Source: Flavobacteriia bacterium
GTDB taxonomy: Bacteria; Bacteroidota; Bacteroidia; Flavobacteriales_D; Crocinitomicaceae
Length of the DNA: 21,343 nt
Reading direction: 5' to 3'
Assembly: GCA_009925805.1 (NCBI GenBank)
Contig: RFQF01000013.1
Span: 1-21,343, forward strand
Shown: one piece after another, positions 6,856-14,787 of the stretch
How positions within the stretch are numbered: the first letter of the stretch is position 1
Layout of the letters: each line of letters begins with the position of its first letter
Made by a program: the position numbers and the translations under genes
The notes under the pieces: model-generated
Database searches by the model: none
What the model was told of the DNA's origin: nothing
What the model saw: only the letters and a program-made list of their open reading frames with translations

Positions 6856-8000
6856 TCGTTGAGTTTTATTCCAATATAAACCGGCGACCTTTGGATAACA
6901 TTTTTTCTGAACAATTTTACACAAATTCGATCAGCGAACGAACCGAGGTCCAATGAATTATTAAATGCGGAAAATTCCATCGAATAATTTGGATTGGTAA
7001 ATCGGTATTGCAAGGCGGAACCGGCATCGAATAAGGTGGCATGGTTAACCCCGAGTAATTGCGCTATTTGTGTGATTTCTTTGACATCGACGAGGCCGCC
7101 GTTGCCTGAAACTACCACCACAAAATCTCCATTCGTCATTTCCCCCATGAGGTTGCGGTAGGTTTTCTGATTCCAGAGCGCTTGTAGACTTTCGTTTTCA
7201 ATGTAGTTAAACATTTGACCATCCTTAAGTGTCGAAGGGTGTGCTTGGCAAGAATAAGCAGGTTCTCCGGGAAGATTATTAAAAATAGATGCCGGTCCCG
7301 CATGCGGAATCCCATGGATAACTTTAAAGTAACCGGAAGATTTCGTTTTCTTTTGATAGCGTTTTCCTAAATAAATTATTTCGCCAATTGCATGATTTTC
7401 AGGGTCGTAAAAGCTTGAATTAAGTATAAAATCACTCGCCTTGCGCTCATTAGCCTCTTGCACCGTTAACGGGGTAAAATCGTTGGTCACATCTGCTAGC
7501 AAGTAAAAGTCATTGTGCGGATTGAACCGAAACACATGCACTTCCTGTAATAGGATCCGATTTAATAACTTTCCCCAAATGCTGGGCTGTCTGCGACGTA
7601 TAAGCACGATCTCATGCCTGGCGGACGATCCATTAAAGGATGTTTTTGTATCAACGGAAGTAGCCTTTGAAAGAGGGGTCCAACGATCCTGAGACAAAAC
7701 TTCCAGGGGATTTTCATGATTCAAAAAATAAGCATAATTCGTTTCACTGCGCAGAAAAGTGCAACAAAGTGCTGTGAGCACAAAGCACAGTACAAGGGCG
7801 ATATTCTTTATGAGTTTTAAGCCAGAAGTTGGATGACCGGTTAAATATCGAATACCGATTCTCCCAATAAAAAATATACCGAGCGCTAAGGTTAAGGGAA
7901 ACCAACCGTTGTGGAATATTATCCAAGCAATACAGCAAGCGAAAAGAAGAGCTATGGAAGGGTAGTGGATAACATTTTTACCTGGTTTCGCCATAGTCAA
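6852..8000 (-). CDS. membrane-anchored phosphodiester glycosidase (NAGPA/DUF2233)-like protein
   Basis: About 382 residues; translation may start at the ATG at 8000 or at a second ATG two codons later (7994). The first 82 residues hold two to three hydrophobic helices (about 12-30, 33-50, 64-82), placing the rest outside the inner membrane. Residues about 155-375 resemble the phosphodiester-glycosidase fold: ILNSSFYDPENHAIGE (192-207), QAHPSTLKDG (252-261), then VVVVSGNGG and LGVNHATLFDAGSALQYRF. The last corresponds to the family's L-D-G-G-G-S motif but reads D-A-G-S. Known members cleave sugar phosphodiesters such as mannose-6-phosphate capping groups or act on polysaccharide. Here the gene lies 12 bases after the TolC-like gene and overlaps the TPR gene, so it is part of the export operon. 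Family assignment is by motif, activity is inference. Confidence 0.65.
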   Translation of the reverse strand: MTMAKPGKNVIHYPSIALLFACCIAWIIFHNGWFPLTLALGIFFIGRIGIRYLTGHPTSGLKLIKNIALVLCFVLTALCCTFLRSETNYAYFLNHENPLEVLSQDRWTPLSKATSVDTKTSFNGSSARHEIVLIRRRQPSIWGKLLNRILLQEVHVFRFNPHNDFYLLADVTNDFTPLTVQEANERKASDFILNSSFYDPENHAIGEIIYLGKRYQKKTKSSGYFKVIHGIPHAGPASIFNNLPGEPAYSCQAHPSTLKDGQMFNYIENESLQALWNQKTYRNLMGEMTNGDFVVVVSGNGGLVDVKEITQIAQLLGVNHATLFDAGSALQYRFTNPNYSMEFSAFNNSLDLGSFADRICVKLFRKNVIQRSPVYIGIKLNE

Positions 8001-8012
8001 AGTTAGCGAATT

Positions 8013-9389
8013 TTAATAAAGCGAAGCGGTCGAAAATCCGTAGGCGTATCCGTATTGTTTATTTTTCGCCTTCCATTCCACGAATTTCAGTTGTGCCTGG
8101 ATGTAGACTAATTCACGCATATTGATGAGAAATAAGGAACTTTCGCCATTCTCAAACATGTTTTTTTCAGCATCCAATAGGCGTTTTGAATCGATGACAG
8201 TTTGTTGCATTATTTGAAGCTGTTGTAGGCTATTGTTTAAATCGATGCGTGAATTACTGATTTTCAGTGCGAGTTGAGCGCGTAGGTTGATCATACCGGC
8301 TTCAGCTTCTTGTAATTTCAATCCAGCCAAGGAGGATTCGCCGCGTTCTTTTCGCAAGAAAAGAGGCATAGCAATGGATACGCCCCATTTGTAATCGTTG
8401 ATGTCCAGATTGGAAAATGGGTTGTAGTTGACGGGTTCATTCAAAAGATTGTAATTCACTTCAATTAAGGGTTTTAAACGATCGGCTTTTAATTTTCGAT
8501 CGATTTCGAGCGTTTCCAACTTGAAACCATTGATTTTCAAATAAGGGTGATTCATTAGTAATGAGTCGTGGTAGTTCACCTTGGGAAAACTTGGCTGTAT
8601 TTCCTCCAACGAAATCGGGGAAATCATCTCGGATAAGGCCGCTTGTTTCAGGTTTTCATCCCATAGATAGGTCGATTGAACATTTAGGCGTTCCAACAGG
8701 TTGGCTTCTGCATCCCGCAGCAAGGATAAGCGATTCTGTACTTGTAATCCTGCTTCCACTGTGTCGATAATAGCGCGATCTCCCAGAATAGCTGTTGTTT
8801 TTACCGCATTAAATCGTTGCAAAGCAACCGTGTATGCTTCTTGTAAAATCTGCACGGTATGATAAGCTAAAAACCAATCCCAGTAAGCGTAACCCGCTTG
8901 ATACATAAGTTGGTTTAGCTGCAGGCGGCGTTCTTCTTGCGTTGATTTCAGATTAATTCCAGCGCTTCGGAGTTCCGCCCTTCGAGCATCGATTAAAAGC
9001 CCCTGACCTAAATTGGCGCCTACGCCTCCATAAAACAAGCCTCCCGCGGGGGTTTTGGCCTGAGGGTCTAAATACGTACCCCGGTTCCCTTCAAGTCCTG
9101 CTTTGAAAGTCAACCCAAAAAATGTTGGATATTTGATGCCGAAGTCGCTTGTAGAATAGTATTGTTTACCATCAAAATACTTTTGATCCAGGGTTCCGTA
9201 AACTTTAGGGTCAAAATTACCTTTCGATTTTAGTAATATCGCATCTCCAAACGCAGGTTGAAGATTGGCCATTCGTAGCAGGGGATGGTATTGTTTTACC
9301 TGGTTTATAAATCCTTCTTCGGTAAGTGTTTGCCCGCTCGCGAGAAAAATCAACAAGCAGCAACTTGGGAAAATTAACCACGCTTTCAT
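8013..9389 (-). CDS. TolC-family outer-membrane efflux protein
   Basis: A 458-residue protein with signal peptide (AWLIFPSCCLLIFLASGQ). The two-fold repeated layout of long amphipathic helices and short strands fits TolC: a first half with FINQVKQYHPLLR near the start and GYAYWDWFLAYHTVQILQEAY (about 163-183), and a second half with KINGFKLETLEIDRKLKADR (about 285-304) then helices rich in Q, L and A. It should form a trimeric channel through the outer membrane and alpha-barrel into the periplasm. The ATG overlaps the adaptor gene's stop (ATGA), so adaptor and channel are translated together. It has low similarity by eye to the second TolC-like protein in this window (17218-18477), so the two are not recent duplicates. 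Confidence 0.87.
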   Translation of the reverse strand: MKAWLIFPSCCLLIFLASGQTLTEEGFINQVKQYHPLLRMANLQPAFGDAILLKSKGNFDPKVYGTLDQKYFDGKQYYSTSDFGIKYPTFFGLTFKAGLEGNRGTYLDPQAKTPAGGLFYGGVGANLGQGLLIDARRAELRSAGINLKSTQEERRLQLNQLMYQAGYAYWDWFLAYHTVQILQEAYTVALQRFNAVKTTAILGDRAIIDTVEAGLQVQNRLSLLRDAEANLLERLNVQSTYLWDENLKQAALSEMISPISLEEIQPSFPKVNYHDSLLMNHPYLKINGFKLETLEIDRKLKADRLKPLIEVNYNLLNEPVNYNPFSNLDINDYKWGVSIAMPLFLRKERGESSLAGLKLQEAEAGMINLRAQLALKISNSRIDLNNSLQQLQIMQQTVIDSKRLLDAEKNMFENGESSLFLINMRELVYIQAQLKFVEWKAKNKQYGYAYGFSTASLY

Positions 9390-10759
9390 TTGCCTTTGTC
9401 TTTGGATTTATCGTGTTTAGTGGGCTTTTGCGAAGGGGAATCTTTTTGGTAAAAATCCGGAGGAAAACCGTTGATGTTTCTCCAGATTTCGTAACCAATG
9501 GGTACATTATTTAATAAAATCATAGCGTTAACGCCGCCTCCGACACGTAAGGCTTTGGGCCAAGGATGATCCTTTTTGTCAGGTGCAATTAAAATTCGGA
9601 ACATGCCATTTTCAGAGGTAAAATTATCGATGGCAAAAACAGTTCCCCCAAAGGTACCGTAACTGTTATTAGGCCAACCGGAAAAGACAATAGCCGGCCA
9701 TCCATCGAATTGCATTCGGACTTTCTGGCCTTTTTGGAGTAAGGGATAATCCATGGGGCGAATGTACATCGCTACGGCTAAATCGTAAACCGAGGGCATA
9801 ATGGTAGCAATTTCTTGACCTTCTTTGATGGTTTCGCCTATACCGCTGCTCAAAATACGGGTTACATAACCCTCTTGAGGCGCCGTAATGGTGTAGTTTC
9901 CTCGACGCACGTTGTATCCAGAAACTTGACTTTGAAGTTTGGTGACTTCAATTTCAGCATTGTACATATCCGACATCGACGACATTTTATCGGATTCAGC
10001 CTTAGCGATTTCATCGCGAAATTTGGATTCTGTTGCATTTACTTCGATGCTTGCATCGATTAAATCATTTCGACTTTGTAACAGTTTTTGTTGTGCTGAA
10101 ATCATGCTGGCTTGTGCGCGTTGCATGGCTACGCGACGCGTTTCAACTTCCGTCTGCGACTTTAATCCTTCCTTTACTAATTTTTCAAATCGTACGAGTT
10201 GATCTTTCGCTACATTGAAGTTTACTTGAGCGGCTTCAAATTCGATGCTGTCGCTCATGATTTTTAGCCTTGCTTGTTTGTATTTGATTTTAGATTGCTG
10301 AATTTTATATTGTGCGTTATTTAATAAGGCATCGATTCGATTATCCAAGGCATTCACCTTTTTTTCATAAGAAATGACACTTTGTTCTTTGTTGCGGATT
10401 TGATTTTGCGTTCTTTCAATCAGTTGAGGGTCAAAATATCCGTCTTTGATTTCAGAAATTACCACAATAGTATCGCCTTTTTTGACAAGGTCTCCGTCTT
10501 TCACATACCAGCGTTCCACTTTTCCTCCAAGGACAGTATTGATGGTTTGAGGACGTTGCTCTGGACGCATGGTGGTGATTTCTCCCCCAGAACGGATATT
10601 TTGAGTCCATGGAATAAATAGGATAATCAAGGCCAATAATCCTATTCCATAAAGCGCCCTACGTAATCTTTTGGAAGATCGCGCTTGTTCCACATTTTGA
10701 TAGGAAGCGTAGTCATTAAAGTTGAACCCGTTTGGGTTATTCGGGGAACTGTTCAACAT
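9386..10759 (-). CDS. HlyD-family periplasmic adaptor (membrane fusion protein)
   Basis: A 457-residue adaptor. The ATG at 10759 follows the stop of the ABC gene after one base (TAA-T-ATG); the frame is open further upstream into the ABC gene but that extension is not needed. One membrane helix (about 34-51) is followed by split lipoyl-like halves (GKVERWYVKDGDLVKKGD at 79-96 and ITAPQEGYVTRI at 291-302) separated by a very long alpha-helical coiled-coil hairpin (about 112-282). A beta-barrel domain follows, and the tail (about 440-457) is Lys/Ser-rich. This architecture bridges the inner-membrane pump and the TolC-like channel. The long hairpin fits type-1 secretion adaptors such as HlyD rather than short RND adaptors. 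Confidence 0.9.
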   Translation of the reverse strand: MLNSSPNNPNGFNFNDYASYQNVEQARSSKRLRRALYGIGLLALIILFIPWTQNIRSGGEITTMRPEQRPQTINTVLGGKVERWYVKDGDLVKKGDTIVVISEIKDGYFDPQLIERTQNQIRNKEQSVISYEKKVNALDNRIDALLNNAQYKIQQSKIKYKQARLKIMSDSIEFEAAQVNFNVAKDQLVRFEKLVKEGLKSQTEVETRRVAMQRAQASMISAQQKLLQSRNDLIDASIEVNATESKFRDEIAKAESDKMSSMSDMYNAEIEVTKLQSQVSGYNVRRGNYTITAPQEGYVTRILSSGIGETIKEGQEIATIMPSVYDLAVAMYIRPMDYPLLQKGQKVRMQFDGWPAIVFSGWPNNSYGTFGGTVFAIDNFTSENGMFRILIAPDKKDHPWPKALRVGGGVNAMILLNNVPIGYEIWRNINGFPPDFYQKDSPSQKPTKHDKSKDKGK

Positions 10760-10760
10760 A

Positions 10761-12428
10761 TTACACAAGATTATTAACGATTTTTCCTTGGCTGATTCGT
10801 ATCTCGCGATCCATGGTTGCCGTAATTTCTGGATCATCAGTTTGGATCAACAGGGTAGTGTTTTGAATTGAAAGTAATAGTTGAAGTATTTTGGGTTTTT
10901 CATGCAACGAAATATCGTGCAAGGGCTCCTCTAAAAGTATGAGTTTGGGACGACCGACCACCGCTCGCGCTAAAAGAATTTTACGAATACAATCTTTGGG
11001 CAAAAAGTGTCCTTCAGGATTCAATACGGTATGGTATCCATGGTTAAGGCGTTGAATTTGTGAAGTAAGCCCGAGGCGATCACACCATTCCTGGACTTCT
11101 TGAAAACTGACATAAGGTCTGCCTAGACTAATGTTTTCAAGAAGCGATGCATTCACCAATAAATCCTGATGAAGCATGTTACCAATGCGGTTTCTTAAAA
11201 ATTCACGGTGAATGTTCTCTAACGGAATTTGATTAACGGAAATGCTTCCGTGATTCGGCGGGTAAATCTTCCCAATCATACAGAACATCAGGTTGATGGA
11301 AACTGAATTATCGGAGGAAAAAGAAAGGCGTTCTCCCGAGGCAACATGCAGATCGAAATGGTCGAGCAAAGGTTCGTTGTTCAAGTCGTTTTCATAACTC
11401 ACTTGCTGGAATTCAATGGAAAATCCTTTGGAATCGTCGGCAAGTTCCATTCCTTGTTGATCCTCCAAATTCAGATCTGTGACTTGTCCTATTTTCTCTA
11501 CCGAAGTAAGTACATCGTAGACCGTTTCCAAGCTGATAATCAATTTCTCAACCGAACTTAAAATCAGTAAAATTATAATTTCAGCGGCTACAAATTGCCC
11601 GATATTCATGGTTTGATTGAGCACCAATAAGCCTCCTATAACTAAAAGCGCCATTGCGATCACTGCCTTGAATGCTATAAGATACGCATACTGTTGTCGC
11701 AGCACTCGGAAATGTTCGTTTCGGCTTTTCAAGTATTCCACAAGGTATTCATCGGTCCGTTGCATTAAGTAATCCGGGGTTCCAGCCATTTTGAAACTGA
11801 AGCGCGTATAGGCAATTTGTTGGAGCCAATGGGCAATTTTGTATTTGTAATTCGACTCACTCAAACTGGAATTAAATCCTTTCTCTGCAGTGAATTTAAA
11901 AACCAAATAGAGCAGCGCGATGAGCGAAATGCCGAAGAAAATGAAAAAACTGTGATAAAACGACAGAAGCAGTAAACCGAATACAATTTGCAGGGAGGCA
12001 GAAGCGAAATCTAAGATTAGTTTAGATAGTCCCTTTTGAAGGGTGATGGTGTCAAAAAAACGGTTCGGAAGTTCGGGAGCATATTTTTTAATGAGCTCTT
12101 CTGTGCTAAGCAAGGGGATTCGCTGCGTAAAATCGAAGGCAGATCGGACAAAAATGCGTTGTTGTAAATTCTCCGTAATACGCATTTGAGCAATGTTCAA
12201 TAAACCAGAAATAATTATGGCAGCCATAACGAATACTACAAGGACAATCCATGAAGTACTCACGCTTCCCATTTGAATAAAATTGACAATGGATTGAATA
12301 CCTAAAGGTAAACCAAGGCCTACCAACCCACTGAATACGGCAAAAATATATACATTGCGAATTTCCGCATTATCGGGCTTAAGGATAGCTAGTAGTCTTT
12401 TGAAAGGGGTTGAATTGGTGGGTTTCAT
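10761..12428 (-). CDS. ABC-exporter-like protein with degenerate nucleotide-binding domain
   Basis: A 555-residue protein, first gene of the operon. The ATG at 12428 is preferred to an in-frame TTG three codons upstream. Residues about 25-300 form a six-helix type-I exporter membrane domain (helices near 28-50, 58-80, 141-160, 162-178, 248-270, 274-300). From about 336 an ABC domain fold is recognisable (GFSIEFQQVSYEN), but its motifs are broken: where Walker A GxxGxGKS/T belongs the chain reads SFSSDNSVSIN (369-379); the LSGGQ signature is replaced by FLPKDCIRK (475-483), although the following LLARAV is kept; Walker B is KLILLEEP (495-502) with E in place of D; the H-loop region reads LLIQTDDP with no His. 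A Q-loop-like HQD (420-422) remains. It therefore looks unable to bind or hydrolyse ATP conventionally. There is no second ABC protein nearby to complement it. Confidence 0.85.
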   Translation of the reverse strand: MKPTNSTPFKRLLAILKPDNAEIRNVYIFAVFSGLVGLGLPLGIQSIVNFIQMGSVSTSWIVLVVFVMAAIIISGLLNIAQMRITENLQQRIFVRSAFDFTQRIPLLSTEELIKKYAPELPNRFFDTITLQKGLSKLILDFASASLQIVFGLLLLSFYHSFFIFFGISLIALLYLVFKFTAEKGFNSSLSESNYKYKIAHWLQQIAYTRFSFKMAGTPDYLMQRTDEYLVEYLKSRNEHFRVLRQQYAYLIAFKAVIAMALLVIGGLLVLNQTMNIGQFVAAEIIILLILSSVEKLIISLETVYDVLTSVEKIGQVTDLNLEDQQGMELADDSKGFSIEFQQVSYENDLNNEPLLDHFDLHVASGERLSFSSDNSVSINLMFCMIGKIYPPNHGSISVNQIPLENIHREFLRNRIGNMLHQDLLVNASLLENISLGRPYVSFQEVQEWCDRLGLTSQIQRLNHGYHTVLNPEGHFLPKDCIRKILLARAVVGRPKLILLEEPLHDISLHEKPKILQLLLSIQNTTLLIQTDDPEITATMDREIRISQGKIVNNLV

Positions 12429-12434
12429 ACGATA

Positions 12435-12442
12435 CAAAAATA
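12435..12442 (-). promoter_or_regulatory. candidate -7 promoter box for the ABC/HlyD/TolC operon
   Basis: The minus strand reads TATTTTTG, a match to TAnnTTTG, only six bases before the ATG at 12428. If used, the mRNA would be leaderless or nearly so. No -33 element seen at the usual distance. Confidence 0.3.
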
Positions 12443-12507
12443 GGACATAATAGCTTAGAACTATAGGATAATTAGGGTGAATTTAAACCAATACTAAATC
12501 GAGCATT

Positions 12508-12882
12508 TTAATTGAAGGGAGTTCTGTAGGCGTGTTTCAGGAGGTCCGCCTCATTAATCCATTCGAAAACCAGGTCCGAGGTGGCTTCGAGTTTTACCAG
12601 AGGTGCACAACCTGCCTCGAATGCTTCTTGCCAACGAAGGGCGCACAAGCACCAGAAGTCTCCCGGTTGTAATCCAGGGAAGGAATACTCTGGAATAGGG
12701 GTGCTTAGATCATTTCCTCGGGCTTTTGAAAAGCGTAAGAAATCCTCCGTTATTAAGGCGCATACGAGATGTTTGCCGAGGTCTGAGGTATCCGTACGGT
12801 AGAACCCATCGCGAAAATAACCGGTCATGGGGTCAGTGCAACAGGGAATTAACGGGTCACCAAAAATGTTTCTTGCATGCAT
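12508..12882 (-). CDS. DUF2237 family protein
   Basis: A 124-residue protein matching the DUF2237 family along its length: RNIFGDPLIPCCTDPMTG, then YRTDTSDLGKHLVCALIT, FSKARGNDLSTPIPEYSFPG, and LQPGDFWCLCALRWQEAFEAG. Conserved Cys residues (14, 15, 41, 78, 80) and the WQEA motif are family features. DUF2237 proteins are widespread in bacteria and of unknown function; no catalytic activity is claimed here. The ATG at 12882 is chosen because the family starts at about this point; a TTG five codons upstream adds an unlikely C/F-rich start. It appears to be a single gene, with 53 bases to the upstream neighbour. Confidence 0.85.
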   Translation of the reverse strand: MHARNIFGDPLIPCCTDPMTGYFRDGFYRTDTSDLGKHLVCALITEDFLRFSKARGNDLSTPIPEYSFPGLQPGDFWCLCALRWQEAFEAGCAPLVKLEATSDLVFEWINEADLLKHAYRTPFN

Positions 12883-12935
12883 GAAACAAAAACACAAAAT
12901 TGCTCAGAAAGTTTAATGAAAACAAAATGAGGTCG

Positions 12936-13682
12936 TTACCAAAAGTAGGTTAGACCTATTATAATTACGCCCCAAAAAGCGGCAAAACCGGATAAAAACC
13001 CTGCCGTCGCCGCATTTCTTTTTTTCTTTTTGGCGGTAGTTAGATACCCTTCTTTGTACGAGGGATTTGAGGACAATAGTGAATTGTTGGGGTTTTCGAT
13101 ATTTTCCAATTTCTTTGGCGGGGTATAGGCAATAATAGTTCCAGCTATTATAGGGGCAGTGAATAAATGAGCTCCACCAAGTAAAAATTCACCAAAAACA
13201 AGTGCACCAGGCGTTTTATAATATGTTTTGGCGTCGTCCTGACCCATTTGAAATGCATTGGGAATATTTGCATTTGCTGCGTTAGGTGTTTCAAAGGTAC
13301 CGTCGGAAAGTTTGATTAACAATAAATTATCTTTGCTGAGTACTTGTAAGGGAAGAATATGGTCTGTGTATTTAAAATAAGTGAGGACATTGGGTTCAAT
13401 GGAAAGCACTTTGCAGATAATTATTTTTCCTGATTTATTGATGAGTGTATCGGGAACATAACTTGAAATAACATTACCACCTTGCTTGATAACAAGAAAA
13501 TTGGATTTTGGCGCAACAATCACCTCCTTTGAAATAGTATCTATACCGTAATAGGAAATAAATAAACTATCTATTTCAAAAATTTTTACACCAGTCACTG
13601 CCCCATTTTTATCGACAATCGTATCCTGGGCATTTGCCAAGAAAAAGGCAAACAATCCTACTAAAAGAAGGGGTAATTTCAT
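12936..13682 (-). CDS. exported hypothetical protein with two beta modules and C-terminal membrane helices
   Basis: A 248-residue protein not recognised as a named family. It has a signal peptide (residues 1-19, ending ANAQ). Two copies of a ~50-residue beta-rich module occupy about 20-69 (DTIVDKNGAVTGVKIFEI ... FLVIKQGG) and 78-129 (DTLINKSGKIIICKVLSI ... LLIKLSDG). After a linker, a Gly/Ala-rich hydrophobic segment (about 161-187) and a final one (about 224-246) follow, with a basic KKKKR run between. The layout suggests a periplasmic or membrane-associated protein. The ATG lies 6 bases beyond the stop of the upstream gene, which carries the same module, so the two form an operon. The N-terminal pattern recurs in many uncharacterised Bacteroidota proteins. 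Confidence 0.75.
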   Translation of the reverse strand: MKLPLLLVGLFAFFLANAQDTIVDKNGAVTGVKIFEIDSLFISYYGIDTISKEVIVAPKSNFLVIKQGGNVISSYVPDTLINKSGKIIICKVLSIEPNVLTYFKYTDHILPLQVLSKDNLLLIKLSDGTFETPNAANANIPNAFQMGQDDAKTYYKTPGALVFGEFLLGGAHLFTAPIIAGTIIAYTPPKKLENIENPNNSLLSSNPSYKEGYLTTAKKKKRNAATAGFLSGFAAFWGVIIIGLTYFW

Positions 13683-13688
13683 GGCAGA

Positions 13689-14519
13689 CTATCCTTTTCG
13701 GGAATTAAACCCAATAAAGAAACTTAATCTAAATCCTGAATTGGTAGTTGTTCCAGGAACCGTAACGTATTGTCCTGTTGATGGATTATATTGATAAGTG
13801 TCCGGTAACATTTTTTTAATGTTTGGCGAAAAGGCTACATTCACTGGAAAGGTAACTTTCCCTATTTTGAAAGATGCCCCTGTGGCTAAAACAAGCCCAA
13901 ATCCGGCGAGAGACACCGAAGGACCAACACCAAATTCAATTCCATTGGCCCCTCGAAATCCAATCAGTACGTTTGCACTCGGTAGAAATAACCCCTGCTC
14001 CAAACCTCCTATTAAAGGCACGAATTCAACCAGTCCTGCGGCGCCACTTTCCAAAGTAAAAATTCGTGTTTCAAATTGCCAACCGAATTGGGATATCAAA
14101 GGTGTAATGTCTGCGCGATTGAAAGCATCCGCAATGCGTGTGCGCGTAGTTCCTGCAGCCAAATAGGTTAATCCCACACGTGGCCCACCATATTTTTTTG
14201 ATGGAGCCAGCATTTCATCGTCATCCTTGTCTTTTGCTTTTTTGTTAGAATGCTGTTCGTTATTATTGTTATTTATCACCACAGGTGCCGTGGAAAAATT
14301 ATCCGTGGTCCCATTACTATAGGTGACAGATATCAAATCGCTAAGGTTCATCGTGTACATGGGACCATCGTTGCTCTTTTTGAATTTTATCGTGGTAGGC
14401 GTCACCTCAGAAACATAAACCGTCATGGTTGTTGAATTTTTAAGGGTAAGAATATCTTGCCCGAATGCTGTTGGTAACCCAAAAAATGCTATGCATAGCA
14501 TAAAAAAATATCTTTTCAT
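13689..14519 (-). CDS. exported hypothetical protein, beta module plus probable beta-barrel
   Basis: A 276-residue protein of unknown function, first of a two-gene operon. It has a signal peptide (1-21, ending AFGQ). Residues about 22-71 (DILTLKNSTTMTVYVSEV ... LISVTYSNGT) carry the same module found twice in the downstream protein. A low-complexity linker with five Asn (NNNNN) and a Lys/Asp-rich charged run (about 83-110) follows. The C-terminal 165 residues alternate hydrophobic and polar residues with many Gly and end in LSFFIGFNSRKG, suggesting an outer-membrane beta-barrel or beta-sandwich; that is inferred from composition only. I saw no clear promoter in the 160 bases upstream. Confidence 0.7.
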   Translation of the reverse strand: MKRYFFMLCIAFFGLPTAFGQDILTLKNSTTMTVYVSEVTPTTIKFKKSNDGPMYTMNLSDLISVTYSNGTTDNFSTAPVVINNNNNEQHSNKKAKDKDDDEMLAPSKKYGGPRVGLTYLAAGTTRTRIADAFNRADITPLISQFGWQFETRIFTLESGAAGLVEFVPLIGGLEQGLFLPSANVLIGFRGANGIEFGVGPSVSLAGFGLVLATGASFKIGKVTFPVNVAFSPNIKKMLPDTYQYNPSTGQYVTVPGTTTNSGFRLSFFIGFNSRKG

Positions 14520-14648
14520 AGTTTTAATGTTTCCATAAAATTAAGCGACGTTACAAGATAAACAAAATCGAACTTCGTAAGTGCATTTTTAATGGTTGTG
14601 AAAAACGCAACTAGCGTTGTTTCGAAAGACTGCTCTTTATTCAAAATA

Positions 14649-14678
14649 AAATACCCTGACGGCCTTGTCAGGGTATTT
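14649..14678 (-). terminator. intrinsic terminator after tRNA-Met
   Basis: A perfect 12-base-pair stem (14649-14660 with 14667-14678, core TACCCTGAC/GTCAGGGTA) encloses a six-base loop. On the minus strand it is followed by TTTTATTTTG. It begins two bases beyond the tRNA's discriminator base, so the tRNA gene is a monocistronic unit. Confidence 0.85.
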
Positions 14679-14679
14679 G

Positions 14680-14753
14680 TAGCGAGACCGAGAGTTGAAC
14701 TCGGGACCTTAGGGTTATGAATCCTACGCTCTAACCAACTGAGCTATCTCGCC
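14680..14753 (-). tRNA. tRNA-Met (CAT anticodon, elongator type)
   Basis: The minus strand folds as a 74-base tRNA: acceptor GGCGAGA/TCTCGCT with a G1-U72 wobble, D stem GCTC/GAGC, anticodon loop TTCATAA, T stem CCGAG/CTCGG with loop TTCAACT, discriminator A. The CCA end is not encoded. C11-G24 and the D-loop fit the elongator form; the A1-type mismatch and three G-C pairs typical of initiator tRNA are missing. In the anticodon stem A31 faces C39, a mismatch. A tRNA-Ile with modified CAT cannot be wholly excluded, but the body looks like Met. Confidence 0.88.
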
Positions 14754-14787
14754 TTCGCTGCATTGAATCCCGTCAATTTTGAGAGCG

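Noticed and set aside
6856..6924. N-terminal extension of the TPR protein to 6924
   Set aside because: It would bury an evident signal peptide that begins at the ATG at 6855, which also forms a normal ATGA overlap with the upstream gene.
10760..10837. N-terminal extension of the HlyD adaptor into the ABC gene
   Set aside because: The ATG at 10759 gives a standard cytoplasmic tail and a one-base junction; the extension would overlap the ABC gene by 77 bases with no family support.
10761..12428. ABC gene as a pseudogene
   Set aside because: The frame is full length, without stops or frameshifts, the membrane domain is well kept, and it is tightly coupled to intact downstream genes.
14604..14618. 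AACGC/GCGTT inverted repeat followed by T-run on the minus strand, as a second terminator
   Set aside because: The stem is only 5 base pairs and the strong terminator at 14649-14678 lies just before it; too weak to call.
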